DNA of 64,000 bases, taken from Gp6-AA45 sp035652075 (lineage in GTDB: Bacteria; Acidobacteriota; Vicinamibacteria; Vicinamibacterales; CAVVIG01). This document shows, one piece after another, positions 9,298 through 18,129 of the stretch. The notes under the pieces were generated by a model. It made no database searches and was not told the origin of the DNA. It was given only the letters and a program-made list of their open reading frames with translations. Location: contig DASREL010000063.1 in assembly GCA_035652075.1 (NCBI GenBank), positions 8,936 through 72,935 on the forward strand, written 5' to 3'. Position 1 is the first letter of the stretch; the number at the start of each line of letters is the position of its first letter. A program made the translations under genes and the position numbers.

Positions 9298-10083
9298 ATG
9301 CGCATTTTCGCTACGCTCGCCCTTGTCCTGGCCGCCGCAACCGCGTCGGCCCAGAATCAGATTCCCGCACCGCCCGACGTCGCGTCGCCGCCGGCGGACG
9401 CCACGAAAACGGCGTCGGGCCTCGCGACGAAAGTCCTGAAGGCCGGCACCGGCAAGGATCATCCGACGCACGATGATCTCGTCCAGGTCCACTACTCCGG
9501 TTGGACGACCGACGGAAAAATGTTCGACAGTTCGGTCGCGCGCGGAACGCCGTCGACATTCCCGGTCGCGCGCGTCATCCCCGGATTCGGCGAAGGGATG
9601 CAGTTGATGGTCGTCGGCGAGAAACGGCGCCTGTGGATCCCCGAAGCGCTGGCCTACAAAGGTCAGGAGGGGCGGCCGAAAGGGATGCTGGTGTTCGACG
9701 TCGAGCTGATTGACATCCCCGGACGCCCGCCCGCCGATGTCAAAGCGCCGCCGGCGGACGCCAAGAAAACCGCGACCGGACTCGCGTACAAAGTGATCAA
9801 AGAAGGCACCGGCGGCCGCCATCCGAAGTCGAGCGATCAAGTCACGGTGCACTACACCGGTTGGACGACAGATGGAAAAATGTTCGACAGCTCGGTGACG
9901 CGCGGCCAGCCTACGACATTCCCGCTCGACGGCGTCATCCCGGGATGGACCGAAGGCGTGCAGCTGATGGTCGAAGGCGAGAAGGCGCGTTTCTGGATCC
10001 CCGAGAAGCTCGCGTACAAAGGCGCGCAGGCGCCTTACGGCATGCTCGTCTTCGACATCGAGCTGATCAAGATCGACCGCTAG
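9298..10083 (+). CDS. Exported tandem FKBP-type peptidyl-prolyl isomerase
   Basis: 261 residues: signal peptide (MRIFATLALVLAAATASA), then two FKBP domains (about 46-137 and 155-260). Each contains VHYxGWTTDGKMFDSSV and GEGMQLM/TEGVQLM-type strands and ends in GMLVFD(V/I)ELI. The domains are joined by a Pro/Ala/Asp-rich linker that is itself duplicated (PPADAKKTATGL resembles PPADATKTASGL). The protein should catalyse prolyl cis-trans isomerisation and act as a folding helper in the periplasm. The strong DNA similarity between the halves points to a recent intragenic duplication. Its 3' end overlaps the convergent DUF349 gene by 17 bases. Confidence 0.9.
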   Translation: MRIFATLALVLAAATASAQNQIPAPPDVASPPADATKTASGLATKVLKAGTGKDHPTHDDLVQVHYSGWTTDGKMFDSSVARGTPSTFPVARVIPGFGEGMQLMVVGEKRRLWIPEALAYKGQEGRPKGMLVFDVELIDIPGRPPADVKAPPADAKKTATGLAYKVIKEGTGGRHPKSSDQVTVHYTGWTTDGKMFDSSVTRGQPTTFPLDGVIPGWTEGVQLMVEGEKARFWIPEKLAYKGAQAPYGMLVFDIELIKIDR

Positions 10084-12721
10084 CCCGCTGCTTGTCGGAG
10101 ATGCGGCGAATCGCGCGCTGGAACCGGTCCGCCAGCGCGCGACGCGTCTCGTCCGGTACGGGACCGATACGCGACCAGTTCGCCTGCGCCTGACGCACAT
10201 CTTCGGCGGCCGCGCGCAGACGGCTCGAGTCGTCGACTTTGCCGCCGATCGTGTTGGCCGCCAGCGCTTCCTTCAACATTTCCGCAAGCCGTGTGGTCGG
10301 CGACATGTTCGCGTCCGCCGCGGCGGACGCCGCCGAACCGGCGACCGAGTTCGCCAGATCCTCGATGCGCTTGACCAGCGTCTCCATCCGCTTGCGGTTC
10401 GCGTCGGGATCGAGATCCGTCCCCGCAAACGCCGTCGGATGCTTCGCGATCACCTGATTGAACGCCGTCGCAAACCGTTCGTCGAGCTGCTGCGCGCGCA
10501 CGCGGTCGACGCCGCGCTGTGCCAGCTCGCGCTGCCACCGCGAGCGGATGTCGCGAACGGTCGCGACGACATCGGCGGCTGGCTGCTCGCTGCCGGCTGC
10601 GGGATCACCGGCCGCCAACGTCTCGAGCTCTGCGACGATCGCCTCTCGGGCGGCGACGCGTTCGGCGCGCGCGGTGTCGTGACGCTGCGCATAGCGCGAG
10701 AAGAACGTATCGCACGCGGCGCGGAAGCGCTGCCAGATCGCCTCTGACCGGTTCTTGCGGACCGGGCCGATTGCCTTCCAGTCGTTCTGCAGCTTCTTGA
10801 TTTCGGCGGCGGCGGCATCCCAGTCAGTCGACTGCGCGAGTGCTTCGGCGCGCGCGATGAGCGCCTCTTTCTTCGCGAGGTTCTCGGACCAGACCTTCTT
10901 CCGCTCGGCGAGATCGGCGTGGCGCCGCGTGAAGAACGTGTCGCATGCCGCGCGGAAGCGCTCCCAGATGGCTTTCTCCTGCCCGCGCGTCACCGGACCG
11001 ATCGTCTTCCATTCGGCCTGCAGCTTTTTGATTTCGTCGGCGGTCTGGATCCAGTTCGTCGAATCGGCGAGCGCTTCGGCGCGTTCCGCAAGCGCCACTT
11101 TCTTCGCGAAGTTCTCGCCGCGCGCTTCGGACTGCGCCGCGAAGTGCGCTTCGCATTTCGTCCACACCTCGTCGTGCGCCGCCTTGAATCGCTTCCAGAG
11201 GATTTCGCCTTGCGCGCGCGGGACGTCCGCCGCGAGCTTCCATTGCTGCTGGAGATCGCGGACCTGCTTGACGATCTCGTCGGGATCCTCGACCGCTTTC
11301 AGCGCCTCCATTTTCTCGATCAGCTGTTCCTGGATGCCGACGTTCGCCCAGCGCTGCCAGTCGGCGACGTTGCGCAGCTCCTGCACCTTCGGCGTGATGG
11401 CGGCTTGCGCCGCCTTCAGGCGCTTGCTGATCTCTTCGTAGTCCTTGCGCGACGGCAGCGGCGGAATGGCGCCGAGCGTCTGGCGCAGATCGCGCAGCGC
11501 GCGGTCGCCCGCTTTCAGCGTCAAGTCCTCGCGCGCGGCGAGCGCCTCGACCCGCGACGCCAGCTGCTGCAGCTTGGTCAGCGTCTCGCGCCGTGTGCGC
11601 TGGTCTTCTTCCTGTGCCGTCGACTGCCGGTTGGTGAGGGTGGTATCCGCCGCGGCGTATTTCGCCGCGACATCCGGATCGACGTCCATTCCGTTGCTCA
11701 TGTCAGTCCATTCACGTCGCAGCACGCCGAACTGGCGGCGTGCCGACCCGATGTCTTCGACGCCGGCAATGCGCGCAGCTTCGTCGGCCAACTCGGCCAG
11801 CCGCGTCCGGCGTCGTTCGTGTTCTTTGCGCGCCGCTTCTTCGGCGACCTCGCGTCGCGCGCGGTCGGCGGCTTCGTCCTCGGCGCGTTTCAACGCCTCG
11901 GCCTCGGCAGCCGCGCGGTCGCGCTCGAGCTGTTCGGCATTTTGACGCGACAAGACCGCCTGGCGTTCCGCTTCGCTCGCGGCGCGCGCTTCCTCGGCGC
12001 GGGCTGCCGCGGCATCCGCTTCGGCGGCGGCACGGGCGGCCTCGGCAGCCGCGCGTTCCTGCGCGACACGCTCGTCCATCTCGCGAACGATCGCGCGCGC
12101 CCGCTTCGACGCCGACTTGTTTTTCGCGCGGTTGGCAATCTGGTCGAGCGCGGCGCGATCGGTCACGCGTTCGACCGCGACCGTCGCCGGCTCGCGGAAT
12201 TCGCTGTTCACCGCGACGCCCAGAATCTCGTCGGCGTCGTGCAACGCCTCGAACGCCGCGCGCCGCACCGACTCGTGTTCGGCGTGACGCGCGATCGATC
12301 CGAGCGCGTGCTGATCGTGCTGATCGATCAATCGCGCGAGCGCGCGGACCGCCGTCGCTTCGCGCGGAGCGCTCTTCGCGACCGCCGCCAGCGTCCGCAC
12401 GTCCTTCAGCGCGTCGACGGCGCTGAGGCTTTCCGCTTCGCCGATCCCCTCGAACGCTTCGAGGGCGACGTCGCGCAGCATCGACGCCGCTTCGGCGCGG
12501 ACGCTCTCGTCCGCATCCGCGGCCGCAATGGACGCGAGCACCGACGGATCCAGAATCTTCGCGACCGCCGCGCGCCGCACGCGCGGCTCGCCATCCTCGC
12601 GCGCAATCTCGCCAAGCAACTCGTGCTCGGCGATCGGCAGCTCCTGCACGAACGCCAGGCGGACGGCCGGATCTGGATGCTTCTGGCGTGGTTGCGTTCT
12701 AAAGCGGTCGAGGATCGCCAT
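10067..12721 (-). CDS. DUF349 repeat protein with N-terminal HEAT-like region
   Basis: 884 residues. Residues about 1-210 form Ala/Glu-rich HEAT-like helices (DGEPRVRRAAVAKILDPSVL). About 210-320 is a strong coiled coil (AEAARAAAEADAAAARAEEA). The rest holds several DUF349 three-helix units with the signature IGPVxRxxxEAIWxRFRAACDTFF, seen clearly twice plus degenerate copies. The family is cytoplasmic and of unknown molecular function. The ATG lies 23 bases inside the end of the peroxiredoxin reading frame upstream, so the two are probably co-transcribed and coupled. No signal peptide. Confidence 0.85.
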   Translation of the reverse strand: MAILDRFRTQPRQKHPDPAVRLAFVQELPIAEHELLGEIAREDGEPRVRRAAVAKILDPSVLASIAAADADESVRAEAASMLRDVALEAFEGIGEAESLSAVDALKDVRTLAAVAKSAPREATAVRALARLIDQHDQHALGSIARHAEHESVRRAAFEALHDADEILGVAVNSEFREPATVAVERVTDRAALDQIANRAKNKSASKRARAIVREMDERVAQERAAAEAARAAAEADAAAARAEEARAASEAERQAVLSRQNAEQLERDRAAAEAEALKRAEDEAADRARREVAEEAARKEHERRRTRLAELADEAARIAGVEDIGSARRQFGVLRREWTDMSNGMDVDPDVAAKYAAADTTLTNRQSTAQEEDQRTRRETLTKLQQLASRVEALAAREDLTLKAGDRALRDLRQTLGAIPPLPSRKDYEEISKRLKAAQAAITPKVQELRNVADWQRWANVGIQEQLIEKMEALKAVEDPDEIVKQVRDLQQQWKLAADVPRAQGEILWKRFKAAHDEVWTKCEAHFAAQSEARGENFAKKVALAERAEALADSTNWIQTADEIKKLQAEWKTIGPVTRGQEKAIWERFRAACDTFFTRRHADLAERKKVWSENLAKKEALIARAEALAQSTDWDAAAAEIKKLQNDWKAIGPVRKNRSEAIWQRFRAACDTFFSRYAQRHDTARAERVAAREAIVAELETLAAGDPAAGSEQPAADVVATVRDIRSRWQRELAQRGVDRVRAQQLDERFATAFNQVIAKHPTAFAGTDLDPDANRKRMETLVKRIEDLANSVAGSAASAAADANMSPTTRLAEMLKEALAANTIGGKVDDSSRLRAAAEDVRQAQANWSRIGPVPDETRRALADRFQRAIRRISDKQRASGRS

Positions 12722-13214
12722 GCGCCATTCCTAGTCGGTTGAGCGTAGCGACGACATCGTCGCCATGCGTTCGAGCACTGACGGTTCGGTCGATCTCCAG
12801 AATCTTTCCGTCAGCCCCGATGTAGAACGTCGTTCTCGATGCAAATCCCGTCGCGCCGAGCACGCCGTACGCGCGCGCGGTGTCTTTCGTCGGATCGCTC
12901 AAGATCGGAAAGTCGAGCTCGAGCGACGCCGCGAACTTCGTGTTCTTCTCGACGCTGTCGGTGCTCGCCGCAAAATACGCGACGTCGAACGTCCGCAGCG
13001 CATCGCCGCTCGCCCGGAGCGACTGGCATTCCGCCGTTCAGCCGCCTGTGAAAGCCTTCGGAAACCATGCCACGACGACGGGCCGGACGCCAGTAAACTC
13101 GCGGAGACGGTATGTACGGCCGTCGGACGCCGCGAGCTCGAAGTCGGGTGCGGCGTCGCCGGGCGACAATTCAGGTTTGCGTCGAAACAGCGACAAGTGG
13201 TCTCTCGATTTCAT
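12699..13214 (-). CDS. Peroxiredoxin (AhpC/TSA, BCP-like), predicted selenoprotein with TGA (Sec) at codon 59
   Basis: Reading through one in-frame TGA gives a continuous 171-residue thioredoxin-fold peroxidase: FxPKAFTGG-U59-TAEC63, then FDVAYFAASTDSVEKNTKFA and SDPTKDTARAYGVLGATGFA, and Arg127 in FASRTTF. The TGA sits exactly where peroxiredoxins have the peroxidatic Cys of PxxxTxxC (P52, T56, U59). Cys63 is kept as a likely resolving residue. A hairpin follows the TGA (listed separately). The frame is intact and family-like on both sides, arguing against simple decay. The enzyme should reduce hydroperoxides with thioredoxin-like donors. ATG 13214 was chosen because the conserved LSPGDAAPDFEL segment begins shortly after it. 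Alternatives: nonsense mutation or sequencing error. No selA/B/C/D gene is seen in this window. Confidence 0.8.
13005..13023 (-). promoter_or_regulatory. Candidate bacterial SECIS hairpin
   Basis: On the mRNA strand a 7-bp stem GUCGCUC/GAGCGGC closes a 5-nt loop CGGGC. The stem starts 14 nt after the TGA, so the loop lies 22-26 nt downstream, with G as its second base. This agrees with what I know of bacterial SECIS models: a short stem, a small apical loop with an early G, roughly 16-37 nt from the UGA. Base pairing was read by eye; folding was not computed. Confidence 0.6.
13038..13040 (-). other. In-frame TGA, predicted selenocysteine codon
   Basis: Codon 59 of the peroxiredoxin. It occupies the peroxidatic-cysteine position of the conserved PxxxTxxC loop. 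It is the only stop between the ATG at 13214 and the terminal stop at 12701-12699. Confidence 0.78.
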
Positions 13215-13316
13215 GCCATTCTAGGGATGCGGTTCAAGCTCGAGTGGCTTCTGCACTGCACCTTTTTTTTCGTTGACGCGAGATTCTCCAATTCTGCGGA
13301 TCTCGGCTGACTCGTT

Positions 13317-13970
13317 GTGATTTTCAGCGACGCCATCGACGTCCTCCAGCGACGGTTACGCGAGACGCTGCCGGGTCCCGACGCACACGCGCATCTCGCG
13401 CCGATTCCGCGACGCCAGTGGCCCGCGTCGTTCAACCCCGCCCGCATTCGCAACGCTGCGGGATTGCTCCTCCTGTTTCCTGTGGACGATCGGCCACGCG
13501 TCGTGCTCACCGAGCGCGCGCACACGCTCGAACGTCATCGCGGTCAGATTTCATTGCCCGGCGGCGTCGTCGATCCCGGCGAGACATTCGAGCGCGCGGC
13601 CTTACGCGAAGCGAACGAAGAAATTGGTCTCGCGACCGACGCCGTGCGCGTGCTCGGCGCGTTGACGCCAATCGATATTCCGGTCAGCGGATTTCGATTG
13701 CATCCAATCGTCGCGATGACCCACGATCGCCCCGCGCTGACGCCGCACGACGGCGAGGTCGCGCGAATCGTCGAGGTGGCGTTGGATGAGCTCTTGCATC
13801 CCTCCACGCTCGCCTGGACACGCCGCGAACGCGATGGCGTCGCGATCGCCGTGCCGACCTTCCGGGTGAACGGGGTCGACATCTGGGGCGCAACAGCGAT
13901 GGTATTGGCGGAATTCCTCGCTCTGTTCGGGTGGGCGCCTATTTCTGCCAAATCTGCACGAAATGAATGA
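13317..13970 (+). CDS. NUDIX hydrolase, CoA pyrophosphatase-like
   Basis: 217 residues. A complete NUDIX box is present: G83 to L105 with E89, R97, E98, E101 and E102 matching GX5EX7REUXEEXGU, preceded by GQISLPGG, the pattern of CoA/acyl-CoA pyrophosphatases (NudL type). It should hydrolyse a nucleoside-diphosphate-linked substrate using Mg2+, probably CoA or its derivatives, in the cytoplasm. The start is GTG 13317; no ATG is available before the conserved region. It is divergent from the peroxiredoxin, with about 100 bases between them including a T8 run (13263-13270). Confidence 0.85.
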   Translation: MIFSDAIDVLQRRLRETLPGPDAHAHLAPIPRRQWPASFNPARIRNAAGLLLLFPVDDRPRVVLTERAHTLERHRGQISLPGGVVDPGETFERAALREANEEIGLATDAVRVLGALTPIDIPVSGFRLHPIVAMTHDRPALTPHDGEVARIVEVALDELLHPSTLAWTRRERDGVAIAVPTFRVNGVDIWGATAMVLAEFLALFGWAPISAKSARNE

Positions 13971-14070
13971 CAGTTCGTACGCAAAGCCGCTCATGTCACG
14001 AATCTGTCTTCCTGATATTGCACAAACTGCACAGTTCAATACATAATTGGGGTTTCAAAGGGGGCGCGTC

Positions 14071-16248
14071 ATGGGTTCTGCAGTACTCGGCGAAGCGATC
14101 ACCGCGATTCGCGACTGGTCGGTGAACGACACCAGCGACAAACGGGCGGCCAAAACGAAGGACGGATTCGGCAGCCTCGTATTCAACGATGAAGTGCAGC
14201 AGGCGCGCTTGCCCAAGGCGGTGTATCACGCGCTGCGCCGGACGATGACGCACGGCGAAGCGCTCGATCTGTCGGCGGCGGACGCGATCGCCAAGGCAAT
14301 GAAGGAGTGGGCCGTCGAGCACGGTGCGACGCACTACACGCACTGGTTCCAGCCGCTCACCGGCATCACCGCGGAAAAACACGATTCGTTTCTGCAGCTG
14401 ACGCCGGATGGTAAAGCCGTCGCGGAGTTCTCCGGCAAAGAACTGATCAAAGGCGAGCCGGACGCGTCCAGTTTCCCGTCCGGCGGCATGCGATCAACGT
14501 TCGAAGCACGCGGATACACGGCGTGGGACCCGACGAGCCCGCCCTGGCTGCTCTACAGCGGCGGCGCGGTCACCCTCGTGATCCCGACGGCGTTCGTGAG
14601 TTGGACGGGCGAGGCGCTCGACAAGAAAACACCGCTCCTGCGGTCGATGGAAGCGTTGTCGAAACAGGCAGTGCGTGTCTTGAAACTGTTCGGATCCACC
14701 GCCGAGCGCGTCGTGACGACCTGCGGCCCGGAGCAGGAGTACTTCCTGATCGATCGATATTTTTATCTCTCGCGGCCCGACCTGATTAACGCCGGCCGGA
14801 CGCTCTTCGGCGCCAAGCCGCCGAAGGGGCAGGAACTCGAAGATCAGTACTTCGGCGCGATTCCCGATCGCGTGATGGCGTTCATGTCGGAAGTCGAGGG
14901 CGAACTGTACCGCGTCGGCGTGCCGGTGAAGACGCGGCACAACGAGGTCGCGCCGAGCCAGTACGAGATCGCGCCGATCTTCGAGAACGCAAACGTCGCC
15001 ACCGATCACCAGATGATCATGATGGAGACGTTGAAGCGCACCGCGCCGAAATTCGGGCTCGCGTGCCTGCTCCACGAGAAGCCGTTCGCCGGCGTCAACG
15101 GATCGGGCAAGCACTTGAATTGGTCGATGAGCGACGACGAGGGGCACAACCTCTTGTCGCCGGGCGCGAACACGCACGAGAACATGCAGTTCCTGGTGTT
15201 CTGCGCGGCGGTGATTCGCGCGGTCAACAAGTGGCAGGGATTGCTGCGCGCCAGCATCGCCAGCGCCGGCAACGATCATCGTCTAGGCGCGAACGAAGCG
15301 CCGCCAGCGATCATCTCGATCTTCCTCGGCGACATGCTGACCGACATCTTCGAGCAGATCGAAAAGGGCGCGGCGAAGTCGACCAAGCACGGCGGCGAGC
15401 TCGACACCGGCGTCATGGTGCTGCCGAAACTGCCGCGCGACGCGGGCGATCGCAATCGCACGAGCCCGTTTGCGTTCACCGGCAACAAGTTCGAGTTCCG
15501 CGCCGTGTCGTCGAACCAGAGCATCGCGCTGCCGAACATCTCGCTGAACCTCGCGGTCACCGAGTCGCTCGATTACATCGCCACCGAACTCGAACAGGCG
15601 ACCAAGGGCGGGAAGTCGATCGAGAAAGCGGTCGCGGAGCTCCTGCCGAAGATGATCAAGGAGAACAAGCGCATCATCTTCAACGGCAACGGCTACTCGA
15701 AGGAGTGGGAGCAGGAAGCCAAGAAGCGGGGCCTGCTGAACCTGAAGAACACCGTCGACGCGTTGCCGCAGCTGGTCGCGAAGGACGTCATCGGCGCGTT
15801 CGAGAAATACAAGGTGCTGAACGAACGCGAGGTCCGCGCGCGCTACGACATCATGGTCGAGCAGTACATCAAGACCGTGAACGTCGAGGGGCAGTTGATG
15901 GTGCTCATGGCCAACCGGTACATCTTGCCGGCGGCGCTGAACTATCAGAAGCAGATCGCCGAAAGCGTCGCCGCCGTGAAGGCGGCCGGCGGCAAGTCGA
16001 CGCAGGGGAAGAAGCTGCTCGATTGGTTCGTCAAGAAAACCGACGGCTTCAAGGCCGCAGCCGACAAGCTCGAACACGCGCTCGCGCACGAAGGGAACGG
16101 CAACGCGGAAAAGCATGCGAAGCACTTCCGCGACGTCGTCATCCCGTCGATGCTCGCGCTGCGCGAGCTCGGCGACGAACTCGAGCTCGCCATCCCGCAC
16201 GAGACGTGGCCGCTCGCGACCTACCGGGAGATGTTATTTATCAAGTAA
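14071..16248 (+). CDS. glnN: Glutamine synthetase type III
   Basis: 725 residues, matching the roughly 700-730 of GSIII rather than the roughly 450 of GSI. Typical segments are CGPEQEYFLID, KTRHNEVAPSQYEIAPIFE, NGSGKHLNWS and RLGANEAPPAIISIFLG. It condenses glutamate, ammonia and ATP to glutamine in the cytoplasm, the entry step of nitrogen assimilation. The start is ATG 14071 with a GGGGG-type purine run just upstream (14060-14064); a TTG 24 bases earlier is less likely. The first part of the gene is divergent from nothing; it has its own 100-base upstream gap. A hairpin follows the stop. Confidence 0.93.
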   Translation: MGSAVLGEAITAIRDWSVNDTSDKRAAKTKDGFGSLVFNDEVQQARLPKAVYHALRRTMTHGEALDLSAADAIAKAMKEWAVEHGATHYTHWFQPLTGITAEKHDSFLQLTPDGKAVAEFSGKELIKGEPDASSFPSGGMRSTFEARGYTAWDPTSPPWLLYSGGAVTLVIPTAFVSWTGEALDKKTPLLRSMEALSKQAVRVLKLFGSTAERVVTTCGPEQEYFLIDRYFYLSRPDLINAGRTLFGAKPPKGQELEDQYFGAIPDRVMAFMSEVEGELYRVGVPVKTRHNEVAPSQYEIAPIFENANVATDHQMIMMETLKRTAPKFGLACLLHEKPFAGVNGSGKHLNWSMSDDEGHNLLSPGANTHENMQFLVFCAAVIRAVNKWQGLLRASIASAGNDHRLGANEAPPAIISIFLGDMLTDIFEQIEKGAAKSTKHGGELDTGVMVLPKLPRDAGDRNRTSPFAFTGNKFEFRAVSSNQSIALPNISLNLAVTESLDYIATELEQATKGGKSIEKAVAELLPKMIKENKRIIFNGNGYSKEWEQEAKKRGLLNLKNTVDALPQLVAKDVIGAFEKYKVLNEREVRARYDIMVEQYIKTVNVEGQLMVLMANRYILPAALNYQKQIAESVAAVKAAGGKSTQGKKLLDWFVKKTDGFKAAADKLEHALAHEGNGNAEKHAKHFRDVVIPSMLALRELGDELELAIPHETWPLATYREMLFIK

Positions 16249-16249
16249 T

Positions 16250-16328
16250 GGGCAGGAGAGGCAGGAAGGGCGGGACGGGCAGGAAAAACCATCCTGCCGT
16301 CCCTCCAGCCTTTCCAGCCTTTCCCGCC
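16250..16328 (+). repeat. Inverted simple-repeat element between glnN and cysteine synthase, possible bidirectional terminator
   Basis: The left arm carries imperfect copies of GGCAGGA/GGGCGGGA; the right arm carries the inverse (CCTGCCGTCCC, then CCAGCCTTT copies). The core is GGGACGGGCAGGA (16272-16284) pairing with TCCTGCCGTCCC (16292-16303) apart from one bulged G. It lies between two convergent genes, where a shared terminator is expected. It matches in design, not in sequence, the other elements listed in this window. Confidence 0.7.
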
Positions 16329-17260
16329 TATCCAGCCCTGAAGAGATTCCCCGCCAAATACTTCAAACCCGAGTCGACGACGACGGTCGCGACCGTTTTG
16401 CCTGGCCCGATCTCCTTCGCGATCTTCACGGCGGCCGCGATGTTGAGGCCGCTCGACGTGCCGACGAGGATGCCTTCTTCGCGCGCGAGCCGGCGCGCCA
16501 TCGTACGGCCTTCGGCTTCGTCGATCGCGCGCGCCTCGTCGTAGGGACGATCGGTCATGTGCGGCGGAATGCGTCCGGTCGCGATCCCCTCGACGCTGTG
16601 CGCGCCGCCGCGGCCTTCCGTCATCGCCGGCGATTGGGTCGGCTCGAGCGCAACGATCCGCGCGCGGCTTCCGCCTTCGCGCAGCGCGCGGATCACACCG
16701 CTCAACATCCCGCCGGTTCCCACCGCGCCGCAGAAGACGTCGATCCGTCCGCCGGTCTGTTCGAGCAGTTCGCGGCCGATGGCTTTGTAGCCGTCGATCG
16801 CATCCTCGTTGTGAAATTGATCGGTCCAGAACGTGTTCGGCTCCGCCGCAAGCGTCGCGATCTCCTCGCGGAAACGATCGAACAACGCCGGCGTCACTTT
16901 CCCGCCGTCGCTCGGCACGAGCCGCAGTTCCGCGCCAAACGCCTCCATCGTCAATAACTTCTCCTGCGAAAACGCATCCGACGACAGGACCACGAATTTG
17001 TAGCCCTTCGCAGCGCAGACCATCGCCAGCGACGACCCGGTGCTGCCGCCTGTGAACTCAATCACGCGCATGCCGGGCTTGAGGGCGCCGCGTTTTTCGG
17101 CGCCTTCGATCATTGCGAGCGCCATGCGGTCTTTGTAGGACGCGGTCGGGTTGAGCGACTCGAGCTTGATGACGACATCAGCGGACTGTGGCGCGACGAC
17201 GCGGTGGAGTCGGACGATGGGGGTGTGGCCGATCGCCTGAAGAATCGAAGTGGTGATCAC
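16328..17260 (-). CDS. cysK: PLP-dependent cysteine synthase family protein
   Basis: 310 residues of fold-type II PLP enzyme. Schiff-base Lys43 is in NPTASYKDR, the substrate loop is TGGSTGSS and the phosphate-binding loop is GTGGMLSG (CGAVGTGGMLSG). The family makes cysteine from O-acetylserine and sulfide, or acts in related beta-replacement reactions (for example cystathionine beta-synthase-like). Length and motifs fit CysK/CysM without regulatory domains. The neighbouring divergent rhodanese also handles sulfur. Substrate choice between O-acetylserine and O-phosphoserine cannot be told here. Confidence 0.85.
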   Translation of the reverse strand: MITTSILQAIGHTPIVRLHRVVAPQSADVVIKLESLNPTASYKDRMALAMIEGAEKRGALKPGMRVIEFTGGSTGSSLAMVCAAKGYKFVVLSSDAFSQEKLLTMEAFGAELRLVPSDGGKVTPALFDRFREEIATLAAEPNTFWTDQFHNEDAIDGYKAIGRELLEQTGGRIDVFCGAVGTGGMLSGVIRALREGGSRARIVALEPTQSPAMTEGRGGAHSVEGIATGRIPPHMTDRPYDEARAIDEAEGRTMARRLAREEGILVGTSSGLNIAAAVKIAKEIGPGKTVATVVVDSGLKYLAGNLFRAG

Positions 17261-17295
17261 GAAACGGATTGTACTGGACCCTCGTCTAAGCCCTC

Positions 17296-18111
17296 ATGCT
17301 TGCAACCCTGCTCCTGTTTGCCGCGACCGCCGTCGACCCGATCGTGTCAGCCGACTGGCTGCAACAGCACCTGAAAGATGCGAACGTCCGCGTCATTTAC
17401 GTCGGTGCGGATGGAGACTACAGGGAAGGCCACGTTCCGGGCGCCCGGTTCATGGATCACATGGACAGCGTTCAGATGGGCGCAAACGGACACCGTCTCG
17501 CATCGAACGATGTGCTCCTGCGCGTCTTCACGAAACTCGGCGTCAGCGACGATAGTCACGTCGTTTTGTACGGCGATTCGCCGATGGCGAACGGCTGGAT
17601 TTATTCGGCGCTCGTCGCGATCGGCCATGGCGATCAGGTCTCGATGCTCGACGGCGGCATCGCGACCTGGAAAGCCGAAAAGCGCCCGATCGAAACGACG
17701 ACGCCCCCGGTTGCGACGGGAACGCTGACGCTCAAGCCGGCACCGGATCTGTTCGTCGACGCCGCCTACGTCCGCTCGCATCTCGAATCGCCGAAGACGA
17801 AGATTCTGGACGTGCGGACGCAAGGCGAATGGAACAGCGGTCACGTGCCGAACGCGACATTGATCCTCTGGCAGGATCTTTTCGCCGACGTCAAGGCGCA
17901 GAAATTCAAGTCACAGGACGAGATCAAAGCGCTGCTCGCGAAGACGGGTCTCAAACCGGATCAGGAAGCCGTCACGTACTGCGCCGTTGGAATGCGCGCG
18001 AGCCTGATGGGTTGGGCCGCGCGATCGGTGGCGGGCGTGCCGACGAAGATCTACATCGGATCGTGGCAGGATTGGTCGAAGGATTCACAGAATCCGATCG
18101 TGAAACCATAG
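17296..18111 (+). CDS. Thiosulfate/3-mercaptopyruvate sulfurtransferase (tandem rhodanese)
   Basis: 271 residues with two rhodanese domains (about 12-130 and 148-270). The C-terminal domain has the active-site Cys229 in YCAVGMRAS; the N-terminal one lacks a cysteine at that place (LYGDSPMANG), as is normal for inactive first domains. It transfers sulfane sulfur to acceptors such as cyanide or thiols. The start is hydrophobic (MLATLLLFAATA), which suggests a signal peptide and periplasmic location. Divergent from the cysteine synthase across a 35-base gap. Confidence 0.87.
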   Translation: MLATLLLFAATAVDPIVSADWLQQHLKDANVRVIYVGADGDYREGHVPGARFMDHMDSVQMGANGHRLASNDVLLRVFTKLGVSDDSHVVLYGDSPMANGWIYSALVAIGHGDQVSMLDGGIATWKAEKRPIETTTPPVATGTLTLKPAPDLFVDAAYVRSHLESPKTKILDVRTQGEWNSGHVPNATLILWQDLFADVKAQKFKSQDEIKALLAKTGLKPDQEAVTYCAVGMRASLMGWAARSVAGVPTKIYIGSWQDWSKDSQNPIVKP

Positions 18112-18129
18112 CGGTACAATGACGCCGCG

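Noticed and set aside
12811..13068. Separate open frame of 85 codons on the minus strand over the peroxiredoxin
   Set aside because: Wrong frame; Arg-rich shadow. The family-like protein is in the frame that contains the TGA.
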